From: an uncultured Dysosmobacter sp.
GTDB taxonomy: Bacteria; Bacillota; Clostridia; Oscillospirales; Oscillospiraceae
Reading direction: 5' to 3'
DNA: 31,344 bases
NCBI GenBank assembly: GCA_934504065.1
Contig: CAKSVQ010000015.1
Location: 1-31,344, forward strand
The notes below the pieces were generated by a model, which worked only from the letters and a program-made list of their open reading frames with translations, ran no database searches and was not told the DNA's origin. The position numbers were made by a program, and so were the translations under genes. Below are positions 15,841 to 23,770 of this stretch, piece by piece; the stretch's first letter is position 1; each line of letters starts with the position of its first letter.

Positions 15841-16680
15841 TTGAAGAATTTCCTGAAAGAACACGGATTATGGGTGCTGTTCGCCGCGGCGGTGATTGCC
15901 GTGGCGCTGGCTGTCATGTCCGTTTTCAGCTATTCCCCGCTGGTCAACGCCGTGGGCACGGTGGCGGCCCCCTTCCGAGCGGCCTATACCGCCGTGGCCA
16001 CGTGGTTCAACGACAAGCAGAATTATTATAAGGACACCACCTCGCTGGAAGAGGAAAACGCCGCCCTGCGCCGCCGTCTGGCGGAGATGGAAGCCTCCGT
16101 CCGGCAGGCGGAATCCGACAGCGCGGAAAATGTCCGCCTGCGGGAGCTTTTGAACCTGCGGGAACAGCGGCGGGACATCACCGGGGATCTGGAAGCGGCC
16201 CTCATCACCGAGCACACCGCCACCAACTGGACCTCTGCCCTGACGCTGAACAAAGGCTCCCAGCACGGCGTGGAACTCAATGACTGCGTGATCGACGAGA
16301 CCGGGGCGCTGGTGGGCACTGTCAGCGAGGTGGGAGTGAACTGGTGCCGGGTGCTGACCGTGGCGGACACGGACACCTCGCTGGGCGCGCAGGTGTTCCG
16401 CACCGGGGAGCTGGGCCTTGCCCAAGGCGACTTTTCCCTGATGGAGCAAAACCGCCTGCGGCTGGACTATCTTCCCGCCGACTCCCAGCTTCTCAGCGGC
16501 GATTTGGTGGTCACCTCCGGGCTGGGCGGCTTTTACCCCTCCGGGCTGGTGATCGGCTCGGTGGAAGAGGTGCGGCTGGATGACTCCGGCGCGGCCTCCT
16601 ATGCCATTCTGGCCCCCAAGGTGGACTTTTCCCAGCTGGCGGAGGTGTTCATCATCAAATCCTTTGACATTGTGACGTAA
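15841..16680 (+). CDS. mreC: Rod-shape-determining protein MreC
   Basis: A 279-aa bitopic membrane protein that links the MreB cytoskeleton to PBP2 for lateral wall growth. One transmembrane helix (about residues 10-30), a coiled coil (about 62-105, LEEENAALRRRLAEM), then the two beta-barrel domain (LNKGSQHGVELNDCVIDETG, LLSGDLVVTSGLGGFYPSGL). It starts with TTG seven bases after aaggagg, which also overlaps the maf stop, so the genes are coupled. Length and domain order are normal. Confidence 0.95.
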   Translation: MKNFLKEHGLWVLFAAAVIAVALAVMSVFSYSPLVNAVGTVAAPFRAAYTAVATWFNDKQNYYKDTTSLEEENAALRRRLAEMEASVRQAESDSAENVRLRELLNLREQRRDITGDLEAALITEHTATNWTSALTLNKGSQHGVELNDCVIDETGALVGTVSEVGVNWCRVLTVADTDTSLGAQVFRTGELGLAQGDFSLMEQNRLRLDYLPADSQLLSGDLVVTSGLGGFYPSGLVIGSVEEVRLDDSGAASYAILAPKVDFSQLAEVFIIKSFDIVT

Positions 16681-16691
16681 AGGGGCTTTCT

Positions 16692-17204
16692 ATGCTGGCG
16701 CGAAATGAGACCATTTTCAAATGGGTGCTGTATGCCGCCGCCACGGTGATGTGGCTGGCGGCGCAGGAGGCGCTGTTTCAGCGCTGCACCGTCTGGGGTG
16801 TGATCCCCTTTGTGTATCCGCTGCTTGCGGCCATTCCAGCGACCTTTGAAGGCCCTGTGCCCGGCACGGCGTTTGCTCTGGGCGTGGGTGTGGTGTGCGA
16901 CCTGCTGCTGCCCGCCCCCCTGCCCTGTTTTTACACGCTGGTATTTCCGCTGGTGGGGCTGTGCGCGGCTCTTTTGGCGCAGGAGGCGCTTCCGGCAGGT
17001 TTTCTCTGCTCGCTGGCTGTGGGCGCCGCCGCCTTTTTGCTGACCGATCTGTTCTCCGCCCTGCTGCTGTGGCTGCGCCACGGCGGCGCGTGGCGGGCCG
17101 CCGCCTATCTGGCCGTGCGGGAATTCTGTGTGACCGCCCCGTTGAGCGTGCCTGTCACGGCGCTGTACCGGGCGGTTTTCCGCAAGACCCACCGTGACGA
17201 CTGA
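16692..17204 (+). CDS. mreD: Rod-shape-determining protein MreD
   Basis: A 170-aa protein with about five hydrophobic helices and the small-membrane-protein composition of MreD (WLAAQEALFQRCTVWGVIPF, FALGVGVVCDLLLPAPLPCF). MreD sequences diverge fast; the identification rests on topology, size and position between mreC and PBP2. It is 11 bases after mreC and 16 bases before the PBP2 ATG. Confidence 0.9.
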   Translation: MLARNETIFKWVLYAAATVMWLAAQEALFQRCTVWGVIPFVYPLLAAIPATFEGPVPGTAFALGVGVVCDLLLPAPLPCFYTLVFPLVGLCAALLAQEALPAGFLCSLAVGAAAFLLTDLFSALLLWLRHGGAWRAAAYLAVREFCVTAPLSVPVTALYRAVFRKTHRDD

Positions 17205-17220
17205 CCGAAAAGGAGACTCC

Positions 17221-19437
17221 ATGGAACCAAAGCTCCCTCAATCCCGGCTGATCGCGCTGACGGGCTTTATGGCCGCCGTGCTGCTGGTATATCTGGGCAT
17301 CCTATTCAATACGCAGGTGCTGGACCATGACGCATACCTTGCCAAGTCCGTCCACTCCATCGCCAAGGAAGAGACGGTCAGCGCCTCCCGGGGCATCATC
17401 ACCGACCGCAGCGGCCGGACGCTGGTCTCCAACAGTTCTGCCTATGACCTGACCTTTGACACCTCCCTTTTGAAAAAGGACGAGGATATGAATGAGGCCA
17501 TTTCCCGGCTGCTGGCGCTGTTCCGTGAGCAGGATCAGGCGTGGCTGGATACTCTGCCCATCGCCCGGGAGGCCCCCTATGGCTATACGCTCTCGCAGGT
17601 ATCCTTCACCCAGCGCAGCCGCTTCCTCTCCTATTTAAAAACGCTGGACGGCGCAAAAAAGGCGCTGGGCAGCTATCTTCTCTCTCATCCCGAACTGGTG
17701 GAGAAAACAGAGGAGGACGACACCGCCGAGCCTGACACCACCGCCACACCGGAAAAGCAGGGCGCCGCCCTGCTGGACCGCTTCTCCGCCTCGGCGCTGA
17801 CCGATGAGGTTTTGAACGGCGCGGGCCTGACCCCCGCCGCCGTGCTGGACATGATGGCGGAAAAGGCCGCCCTGCCCGAGGGACTTTCCGCGCGGGAGCG
17901 GCGGGAAATTCTGGGTGTGCGCTATGAACTGGCCGTCCGCCGCATCAGCGGCTATACCGGGTGCGTGCTGGTGGAGGACATTAACACGGAGCTGATCTCC
18001 CTGCTGGCCGACGGGCGCTATGACGGGGCCAAGGTCACCACCTCCACTCGGCGGGAATACCACACCTCCTACGCTTCCCACATTCTGGGCACCGTTGGCG
18101 CCATCGACTCCAAGGAAGAACTCACCGCGCTGGGCGAGGGCTATACTCTTTCCGACACGGTGGGCAAGTCCGGCGTGGAGGCCGCCTTTGAGCAGTATCT
18201 CAAGGGCAGCGACGGAAAGCGCATCCTCTCTGTGAACGACGAGGGTAAGATCACCGGACAATACTACGAGACTGACCCGGAGCCGGGCTGCACCGTGGAG
18301 CTGACCATTGATCTGGAGCTTCAGAAAACCGTGGAGGACGCACTGGCCAATACCATTGAAAAAATGAACGCCGGGGACGGCAACACTGCCCGGGGCGGCG
18401 CGGCCGTGGTCATGAAGGTGGGCACCGGGGAAATTCTGGCCCTTGGCAACTACCCCACCTACGATCTTTCCACCTTCCGCCAGCCGGAGGTTTACGCCCA
18501 GCTTTCCCAGAACCCGGCCAATCCCTTCCAGAACCGGGCCACCTCCTCGGCCTATGCTCCCGGCTCCACCTTTAAACCCCTCACCGCGCTGGCCGCGCTG
18601 GAAGAGGGCGTGGTCACCCTGACGGAAAAAATCAACGACCCCGGCGTGTGGTACTATCCCCAGATGATCGAGGGCAGCCAGCCCTTTAAGGCCCACTGCT
18701 GGAAACGCAGCGGCCACGGTCGGCTGAACATCACGCAGGCCATCACCAACTCCTGCAACGTGTTCTTCTATGAGATGGGCTACCGTCTGGGCATCAACGC
18801 CCTGAATCAATACGCAAAAGAATTCGGCCTTGGCCAGAGCACAGGCATTGAGATCGGCGACAAGACCGGCGTGCTGGCAGGTCCCGAAGAGCGGGAGGCC
18901 GCCGGAGGCACCTGGTACGGCGGCGACACCACGCAGGCCGCCATCGGCCAGTCCGACAACCTTTTCACTCCCCTTCAGCTGGCCAATTACATTGCAACGC
19001 TGGTCTCCGGCGGCAAGCACTGCCAGGCCCACCTGCTGAAAACCGTAAAGACCTACGACAATTCCGAGGTGGTGGCAGTGGGCAACACCCAGCCGCTGAA
19101 CACCGTTTCCTTCAGCGACAGCACCCTGCAGGCTATTAAGCAGGGCATGCTGGGCTATACTCAGCCCGGCGGTATGGTTTACAGCGCCTTTAAGGACTGC
19201 ATCGTCACCGCAGGCGCCAAAACCGGAACCACCCAGCTGGGCAACGGCAAGAAAAACAACGGTATGTTCGTCTGCTTCGCCCCCTATGACGACCCGGAGA
19301 TCGCCATCGCCATCGCCATTGAGCAGGGCGACGCCGGCGCGGCGCTGGCCTCCACTGCCGTGACCATCCTCAACGATTACTTCTCCACCGACGAGAGCGG
19401 CGCGGCCATCGTGGGCGAGGATACGCTGCTGCCCTGA
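17221..19437 (+). CDS. mrdA: Penicillin-binding protein 2 (elongation-specific transpeptidase)
   Basis: Class B PBP that cross-links peptidoglycan during cell elongation, acting outside the membrane together with the RodA glycosyltransferase. It has 738 aa. One N-terminal membrane helix (about 10-30), then the PBP-dimer domain beginning with SRGIITDRSGRTL. The transpeptidase domain shows S449-T-F-K452 (catalytic Ser), S511-C-N513, and K667-T-G669. An acidic, low-complexity stretch (EEDDTAEPDTTATPEKQ) sits in the dimer domain and looks like a clade-specific insertion. The ATG at 17221 follows aaaggag; an in-frame GTG at 17194 overlapping mreD lacks a site. No rodA in the window. Confidence 0.95.
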   Translation: MEPKLPQSRLIALTGFMAAVLLVYLGILFNTQVLDHDAYLAKSVHSIAKEETVSASRGIITDRSGRTLVSNSSAYDLTFDTSLLKKDEDMNEAISRLLALFREQDQAWLDTLPIAREAPYGYTLSQVSFTQRSRFLSYLKTLDGAKKALGSYLLSHPELVEKTEEDDTAEPDTTATPEKQGAALLDRFSASALTDEVLNGAGLTPAAVLDMMAEKAALPEGLSARERREILGVRYELAVRRISGYTGCVLVEDINTELISLLADGRYDGAKVTTSTRREYHTSYASHILGTVGAIDSKEELTALGEGYTLSDTVGKSGVEAAFEQYLKGSDGKRILSVNDEGKITGQYYETDPEPGCTVELTIDLELQKTVEDALANTIEKMNAGDGNTARGGAAVVMKVGTGEILALGNYPTYDLSTFRQPEVYAQLSQNPANPFQNRATSSAYAPGSTFKPLTALAALEEGVVTLTEKINDPGVWYYPQMIEGSQPFKAHCWKRSGHGRLNITQAITNSCNVFFYEMGYRLGINALNQYAKEFGLGQSTGIEIGDKTGVLAGPEEREAAGGTWYGGDTTQAAIGQSDNLFTPLQLANYIATLVSGGKHCQAHLLKTVKTYDNSEVVAVGNTQPLNTVSFSDSTLQAIKQGMLGYTQPGGMVYSAFKDCIVTAGAKTGTTQLGNGKKNNGMFVCFAPYDDPEIAIAIAIEQGDAGAALASTAVTILNDYFSTDESGAAIVGEDTLLP

Positions 19438-19472
19438 CGGCAGAGCGCGATTTTGACCAAGGAGTTTTTTCC

Positions 19473-21368
19473 ATGAGTGAGCCCTTTGTTTTTGACCCCC
19501 GGTGTGAGCTGTGCAAAAGCCCATATGGCGCGGCGGTGTGCGGCACGGCCGTCACCTTTACCTGCCGCCCTCTTGCGCGGGAGGGCTTTACCCACTGCGC
19601 GCTGGTGGTGCAGGCGGACTTCTCCGGGAAAACGTGGGAGACCGAGCTTTCCCCCGCCGGGTTTTGGGGCAAACGGGTGGGCTTTTCCACCGTACTCACC
19701 GTGCCGGAGGAGCCGGAGCTGCTGTTCTACCACTTCCGCTTCTGGCGGGATGACGGCTCCGGCTGCGACCTTGACCGCACCGGATACCGAAGCGACGGAC
19801 AGGTCTCGCCCTGGCAGCTGACGGTCTATCGGGAAAGCCGCTGCCCGGAGTGGTACGGCGAAGGGTTGGTGTACCAGATTTTCCCAGACCGTTTCTGCCG
19901 CCTTTCCCTGCCCGATCCCGACGGGATGGTGGGAGACCGCTGGGTGCACCCAAACTGGACGGAGCAGCCCGTCTGGCGGCCCGATCCTGACGGCGAGGTG
20001 CGCAACCGGGACTTTTTCGGCGGCTCACTGGCCGGGATCACCGCCAAGCTGGATCAGCTGGCGGAGCTGGGCGTGACGGCGCTGTACCTTTGCCCTATTT
20101 TTGAATCCGCGTCCAACCACCGCTATAACACGGCAAATTATGAGGTCATTGACCCCATGCTGGGCAATGAAGAGGACTTCAAGACCCTCTGCGCGCAGGC
20201 CAAAACCCGGGGCATCCGGGTGATTCTGGACGGCGTGTTCAACCACACAGGCTCCCAAAGCGTCTATTTCAACGCCGATGGCTTTTATCCCTCCTGCGGC
20301 GCGGCGCAGAGCCAGTCCTCGCCCTACTATCCGTGGTACTCCTTTCATCCGTGGCCGCAGGACTATGACGCATGGTGGGGCATCCGCACCCTGCCCGCCG
20401 TCCGGGAGGACGCGGAGAGCTATGTGGACTATATCTTTGGCAGTGAAAACGCCATCATCCGCCGCTGGCTGCGGCTGGGCGCAGATGGCTGGCGGCTGGA
20501 CGTGGCCGACGAGCTGCCGGACTGGTTCATCGAAAAGGCCCGCGCCGCTGTGGAGGAGAGCCGGGAGGACGGGCTGCTGATCGGCGAAGTGTGGGAGGAT
20601 GCTTCCAACAAGATCGCCTATTCCCAGCGGCGCAGGTACCTCTTGGGCCGCGAGCTGCACGGTGTGATGAACTATCCCTTCCGCACGGCGGCTATTGCCT
20701 ATCTCAAGGGCGGCGATGCAAGGGAATTTCTGGAAGTCATGGAGACCATCCGGGAAAACTATCCGCCACAGGCGTTCCTTGCGAACATGAATTTTCTGGG
20801 CACCCACGACACGGCCCGCATCTTGACGGTGCTGGGCGCAGATGCTGCGCCGGAGAGCAAGGAGGCCCGTGCTGACTTCCGTCTTTCGCCCACTCAGCGC
20901 CAACGCGGCACAGCGCGGCTGCGTTTGGCGGCGCTGCTGCTGTTTTCCTTCCCCGGCGTCCCTACGGTGTTCTATGGCGACGAAGCAGGCATGGAGGGCT
21001 GGGAAGACCCCCTGAACCGCGGCACATACCCATGGGGGCAGGAAGATCACTCTATCCGCGCCTTTTTCAAAGCCTTCGCCGCGCTGCGCAAGACCCGCCC
21101 CTCTTTGCGGCGGGGCGGCCTGCGCTGGCTCTGGGCCGAGGGGCCGCTGCTCTCCTTCATTCGGGAGACAGACGGCGAGTGGACCGCCGCCGTGCTGAAC
21201 GCCAGCCCGGAAGCCCGTTCTCTGACTCTGGATTTGGAGCCATGTATCGACCTTCTCACCAGTCAGCGTTTTTCGCCGCAGGACGGCGCGCTCACGCTGG
21301 AGCTGCCCCCCTACGGAGGGATGCTGTTGAGAAATGTTTCACGTGAAACCTCTTCCCCCTCTGAATAA
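19473..21368 (+). CDS. GH13 alpha-glycosidase (neopullulanase/cyclomaltodextrinase type)
   Basis: A 631-aa intracellular enzyme (no signal peptide) that should cleave alpha-1,4 and possibly alpha-1,6 glucans or cyclodextrins. The first 120 residues look like the N-terminal beta domain (CBM34-type) of the neopullulanase subgroup. The catalytic TIM barrel shows GLVYQIFPDRF, region I DGVFNHTG at 253-260, region II GWRLDVADE with nucleophile D343, region III IGEVWE with acid/base E372, and region IV THD with D446. All catalytic residues are present. It sits between mrdA and parA, which is unusual for a carbohydrate enzyme, and its last codons are formed by a parS site (NVSRET). Start after aaggag, 35 bases past mrdA. 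Substrate preference is not resolvable here. Confidence 0.93.
   Translation: MSEPFVFDPRCELCKSPYGAAVCGTAVTFTCRPLAREGFTHCALVVQADFSGKTWETELSPAGFWGKRVGFSTVLTVPEEPELLFYHFRFWRDDGSGCDLDRTGYRSDGQVSPWQLTVYRESRCPEWYGEGLVYQIFPDRFCRLSLPDPDGMVGDRWVHPNWTEQPVWRPDPDGEVRNRDFFGGSLAGITAKLDQLAELGVTALYLCPIFESASNHRYNTANYEVIDPMLGNEEDFKTLCAQAKTRGIRVILDGVFNHTGSQSVYFNADGFYPSCGAAQSQSSPYYPWYSFHPWPQDYDAWWGIRTLPAVREDAESYVDYIFGSENAIIRRWLRLGADGWRLDVADELPDWFIEKARAAVEESREDGLLIGEVWEDASNKIAYSQRRRYLLGRELHGVMNYPFRTAAIAYLKGGDAREFLEVMETIRENYPPQAFLANMNFLGTHDTARILTVLGADAAPESKEARADFRLSPTQRQRGTARLRLAALLLFSFPGVPTVFYGDEAGMEGWEDPLNRGTYPWGQEDHSIRAFFKAFAALRKTRPSLRRGGLRWLWAEGPLLSFIRETDGEWTAAVLNASPEARSLTLDLEPCIDLLTSQRFSPQDGALTLELPPYGGMLLRNVSRETSSPSE
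21335..21350. promoter_or_regulatory. parS: parS site 1, inside the 3' end of the glycosidase gene
   Basis: TGTTTCACGTGAAACC matches the 16-bp bacterial parS consensus TGTTTCACGTGAAACA at 15 of 16 positions. Read in frame it encodes the C-terminal NVSRET. It is the loading site for the ParB encoded at 22308. Confidence 0.93.
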
Positions 21369-21388
21369 TACAGACTGAATAATACAGA
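21361..21388 (+). repeat. Two tandem 14-bp repeats over the glycosidase stop codon
   Basis: CTGAATAATACAGA occurs twice head-to-tail at 21361-21374 and 21375-21388, followed by a partial third unit (CTGAA). The first copy contains the TAA stop (21366-21368). It looks like a replication-slippage duplication. Confidence 0.85.
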
Positions 21389-21397
21389 CTGAAACCG

Positions 21398-21435
21398 GGT
21401 CCCCGGGATGTTTCACGTGAAACATCCCGGGGACC
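21398..21435. promoter_or_regulatory. parS: parS site 2 inside a perfect 38-bp palindrome, also terminator-like
   Basis: The exact parS TGTTTCACGTGAAACA is at 21409-21424. The arms continue symmetrically as GGTCCCCGGGA on the left and TCCCGGGGACC on the right, so 21398-21435 is a perfect 38-bp inverted repeat centred on CAC|GTG. Followed by TTCCTATTTTT, it can form a very stable transcript hairpin and end transcription of the mrdA-glycosidase operon just before the parA promoter. Confidence 0.95.
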
Positions 21436-21469
21436 TTCCTATTTTTCTGCATATTTCTTGGCTTTCCCC

Positions 21470-21498
21470 TTGCAACGAAAATCTCTCCTTGTTATAAT
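21470..21498 (+). promoter_or_regulatory. Sigma-A promoter of parA-parB
   Basis: TTGCAA (21470-21475), 17-base spacer, TATAAT (21493-21498), lying between parS site 2 and the parA start. Confidence 0.88.
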
Positions 21499-21533
21499 GA
21501 GTTTGTACGCTGACAGAGAAAGCAGGTGTATTT

Positions 21534-22289
21534 TTGGCAAAAACCGTTGCGATTGTGAATCAAAAAGGCGGCGTGGGGAAAACCACCACCTGCGTCAACC
21601 TTTGTGCCGCGCTGAAAGAGGCCGGGCAGCGCGTGCTGCTGTGCGATTTTGACCCGCAGGCCAACTCCACCTCCGGCATGGGCGTGGACAAAACCGTCTC
21701 CCACGGGGTCTACGACGTGCTGATTGACGCCGTGCCCGCACAGGAAGCCATTACCTCCACCCGGTATGGCGACGTGATGCCTTCTAACAAGGCGCTGGCC
21801 GGAGCAGGCATCGAACTCATTGGCATGGAACACCGTGAGTCCCTGCTGCGCAATGCGCTGGGACAGGTGGCCGACCAGTATGACTTCATTTTCATCGACT
21901 GTCCCCCCTCTTTGGAGCTTTTAACGCTGAACGCCCTGTGTGCGGCCGACAGCATTCTGGTCCCGGTGCAGGGAGAATACTACGCACTGGAGGGTCTTTC
22001 CGACCTGATGAACACCGTGCGCATTGTCCGCCGCTCCTTAAATCCCCGTCTGGAACTGGAGGGCGTGCTGCTAACCATGTTCGACGGTCGGACAAACCTT
22101 GCCCTGCAGGTGGCAGAGGAGGTCAAGCACTACTTCCCCGGCAAGGTCTACGCCACCGTGATCCCCCGAAACGTCCGGCTTTCCGAGGCCCCCAGCCACG
22201 GAAAGCCCATCACGGCCTACGACCGCACCTCCCGCGGGGCGGAAGCCTACACCGCTCTGGCGGCGGAATTTTTGAAAAAGCAGCATTGA
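21534..22289 (+). CDS. parA: Chromosome-partitioning ATPase ParA (Soj)
   Basis: A 251-aa Walker-type ATPase that forms the dynamic nucleoid-bound gradient for ParB-parS movement and, as Soj, regulates DnaA. The deviant Walker A KGGVGKTT is at 11-18 with signature Lys 11. DFDPQANST (38-46), FIDCPPSLELLTLNAL, and the DNA-binding basic region near PRNVRLSEAPSHGKPI are typical. It starts with TTG; the frame gives MAKTVAIVNQKGG, and the only candidate site is gcaggtg. parB follows after 18 bases. Length is normal for chromosomal ParA. Confidence 0.97.
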   Translation: MAKTVAIVNQKGGVGKTTTCVNLCAALKEAGQRVLLCDFDPQANSTSGMGVDKTVSHGVYDVLIDAVPAQEAITSTRYGDVMPSNKALAGAGIELIGMEHRESLLRNALGQVADQYDFIFIDCPPSLELLTLNALCAADSILVPVQGEYYALEGLSDLMNTVRIVRRSLNPRLELEGVLLTMFDGRTNLALQVAEEVKHYFPGKVYATVIPRNVRLSEAPSHGKPITAYDRTSRGAEAYTALAAEFLKKQH

Positions 22290-22307
22290 TGCGGAAAGGA
22301 GCAGCGA

Positions 22308-23192
22308 ATGGCATCGAAAAAGCCCACCGGACTTGGCCGCGGACTCGGCGCCCTTTTAGGCGACGATATGCTGAAAACCGAGACGGCCGGTGCGTTTACC
22401 CTTCCCATTGCACAGGTGGAAAGCAACTCCGCCCAGCCCCGCAAGCATTTTGACGAGGAAGCGCTGGCGCAGCTGGCGGAATCCATTCGGGAACACGGCA
22501 TCATCCAGCCGCTGACCGTGCGCAAGCTGGCCTCCGGCTATTATCAGATCATCGCCGGAGAGCGGCGCTGGCGGGCGGCACGGCTGGCCGGATTGCAGGA
22601 GGTGCCCGTCACCGTCATCGAAGCTGACGACCGCAAGGCCGCCGAGCTGGCCATGATCGAAAACTTACAGCGGGAGGACTTGGACCCCATTGAAGAGGCC
22701 ATGGGCTACCGCACCCTCACCGCCCAGTACCACATGACGCAGGAGGAAACAGCCCAGCGGGTGGGTAAAAGCCGCAGCGCCGTGACCAATGCCCTGCGCC
22801 TTTTGGAATTGGACCCCTCCGTGCAGCAAAAGCTACAGGAAAAAGCCCTCAGCGCAGGCCACGCCCGGGCGCTGATCCCCCTCCCCCCTGCCCTGCAGAT
22901 TCGGGCGGCCAACGCCATTATTGACGGCGGCCTTTCCGTGCGGCAGGCGGAAGCGCTGGCCAAGCGCCTTGCGCAGGAAAAGCCGGAAAAGCCCGCTCCC
23001 CCGGCGGACCACGTGGATTACACCGCTGTGGCGCAAAAGGAGCTTTCCACCAAGCTGGGGCGGGGCGTGCGCATCGTCTCCGGGCGAAAAAAAGGACGCA
23101 TTGAGCTGGAATACTACGGGTTGGACGATTTGAACGACCTGCTGGAAGCGCTGGCTCTTCTGCGCGGAAAGGAATCTCCCCATGAAATTTGA
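22308..23192 (+). CDS. parB: Chromosome-partitioning protein ParB (Spo0J)
   Basis: A 294-aa CTP-dependent DNA clamp that loads at parS and spreads. The N-terminal tail KKPTGLGRGLGALLG is the ParA-stimulating segment. NSAQPRKHF at 40-48, GIIQPLTVR, the CTP-binding GERRWRAAR at 84-92, and ENLQREDL at 118-125 form the CTPase domain. The parS-binding helix-turn-helix is around 143-166 (MTQEETAQRVGKSRSAVTN). A C-terminal dimerisation region follows. It overlaps the next gene by 11 bases. Three matching parS sites lie within 2.4 kb. Confidence 0.97.
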   Translation: MASKKPTGLGRGLGALLGDDMLKTETAGAFTLPIAQVESNSAQPRKHFDEEALAQLAESIREHGIIQPLTVRKLASGYYQIIAGERRWRAARLAGLQEVPVTVIEADDRKAAELAMIENLQREDLDPIEEAMGYRTLTAQYHMTQEETAQRVGKSRSAVTNALRLLELDPSVQQKLQEKALSAGHARALIPLPPALQIRAANAIIDGGLSVRQAEALAKRLAQEKPEKPAPPADHVDYTAVAQKELSTKLGRGVRIVSGRKKGRIELEYYGLDDLNDLLEALALLRGKESPHEI

Positions 23193-23724
23193 AAAACGGG
23201 ACGCCCCCGGCGCCGCTCCGGAACCCAACGAGGACAAGGACAGCGGGAACAAGCCGGTCGTCGTCTATATCATGATCCTGTTCATCGCTGCGTTTTTGCT
23301 GATGGCGCTGTCCTTCTTCATGCACCAGCGCAGCAACAACGAAGCACTGGGCGAATTGCAGAGCTCTGTCTCCAACATGCAGCAGGTGCAGGTCAATCAG
23401 GAAAAGATCATTGACTTGCAGGATCAGCTGGCACTGGCGGAGGAGAAGCTGGAAGAGGTCCGGGACGAACTGGACCGGGCACAGGATGAAAGCGAGACGG
23501 CCCAGCAGGCCCTCCGCCAGCGGGCGGACGCTCTGGAAGCGCTTTATACCCTGCAGCAGCAATACCTCACTGGAGACTATGCGGGCTGCGCCCAGACCAT
23601 TGCGGATGCGGAGGACGCTGGGCTGCCCAACGCGCTGGACGGCAAGAGCAGCTCTGGAGTCACCGCCCCCTCTGCCCGCTGGACGGAGCTGAAGGACGCG
23701 GTGAACGCCAAGCTGGGAAACTGA
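23182..23724 (+). CDS. Unknown membrane-anchored coiled-coil protein downstream of parB
   Basis: A 180-aa protein I do not recognise. Residues 1-24 are charged and Pro-rich (cytoplasmic), 25-47 form one transmembrane helix (VVVYIMILFIAAFLLMALSFFM), and about 52-135 are a long coiled coil (heptads of L, E, Q). A small C-terminal part (136-180, QQQYLTGDYAGCAQTIADAE) follows. By the positive-inside rule the coiled coil is likely outside the membrane, though the short N-terminus is roughly balanced in charge, so this is uncertain. The start codon lies inside parB (11-base overlap, ggaaagga ahead), so it is translated with parB. A parS site begins two bases after its stop. It does not look like DUF4446, the family I remember near parB in some Clostridia. 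Confidence 0.85.
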   Translation: MKFEKRDAPGAAPEPNEDKDSGNKPVVVYIMILFIAAFLLMALSFFMHQRSNNEALGELQSSVSNMQQVQVNQEKIIDLQDQLALAEEKLEEVRDELDRAQDESETAQQALRQRADALEALYTLQQQYLTGDYAGCAQTIADAEDAGLPNALDGKSSSGVTAPSARWTELKDAVNAKLGN

Positions 23725-23725
23725 T

Positions 23726-23741
23726 GGTTTCACGTGAAACA
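23726..23741. promoter_or_regulatory. parS: parS site 3, between the coiled-coil gene and serS
   Basis: GGTTTCACGTGAAACA matches the parS consensus at 15 of 16 positions, lying in the 46-base gap before serS. Confidence 0.92.
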
Positions 23742-23770
23742 TTCATGAATTGATTAGAGGAGAGTGCATT

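Noticed and set aside
17635..19524. Long open frame on the minus strand opposite PBP2
   Set aside because: Shadow frame with Gly/Gln/Val-rich composition and no domains; PBP2 motifs are certain on the other strand.
21361..21388. Possible start of a CRISPR-like repeat array
   Set aside because: Only two contiguous 14-bp units without spacers; no cas gene in the window.
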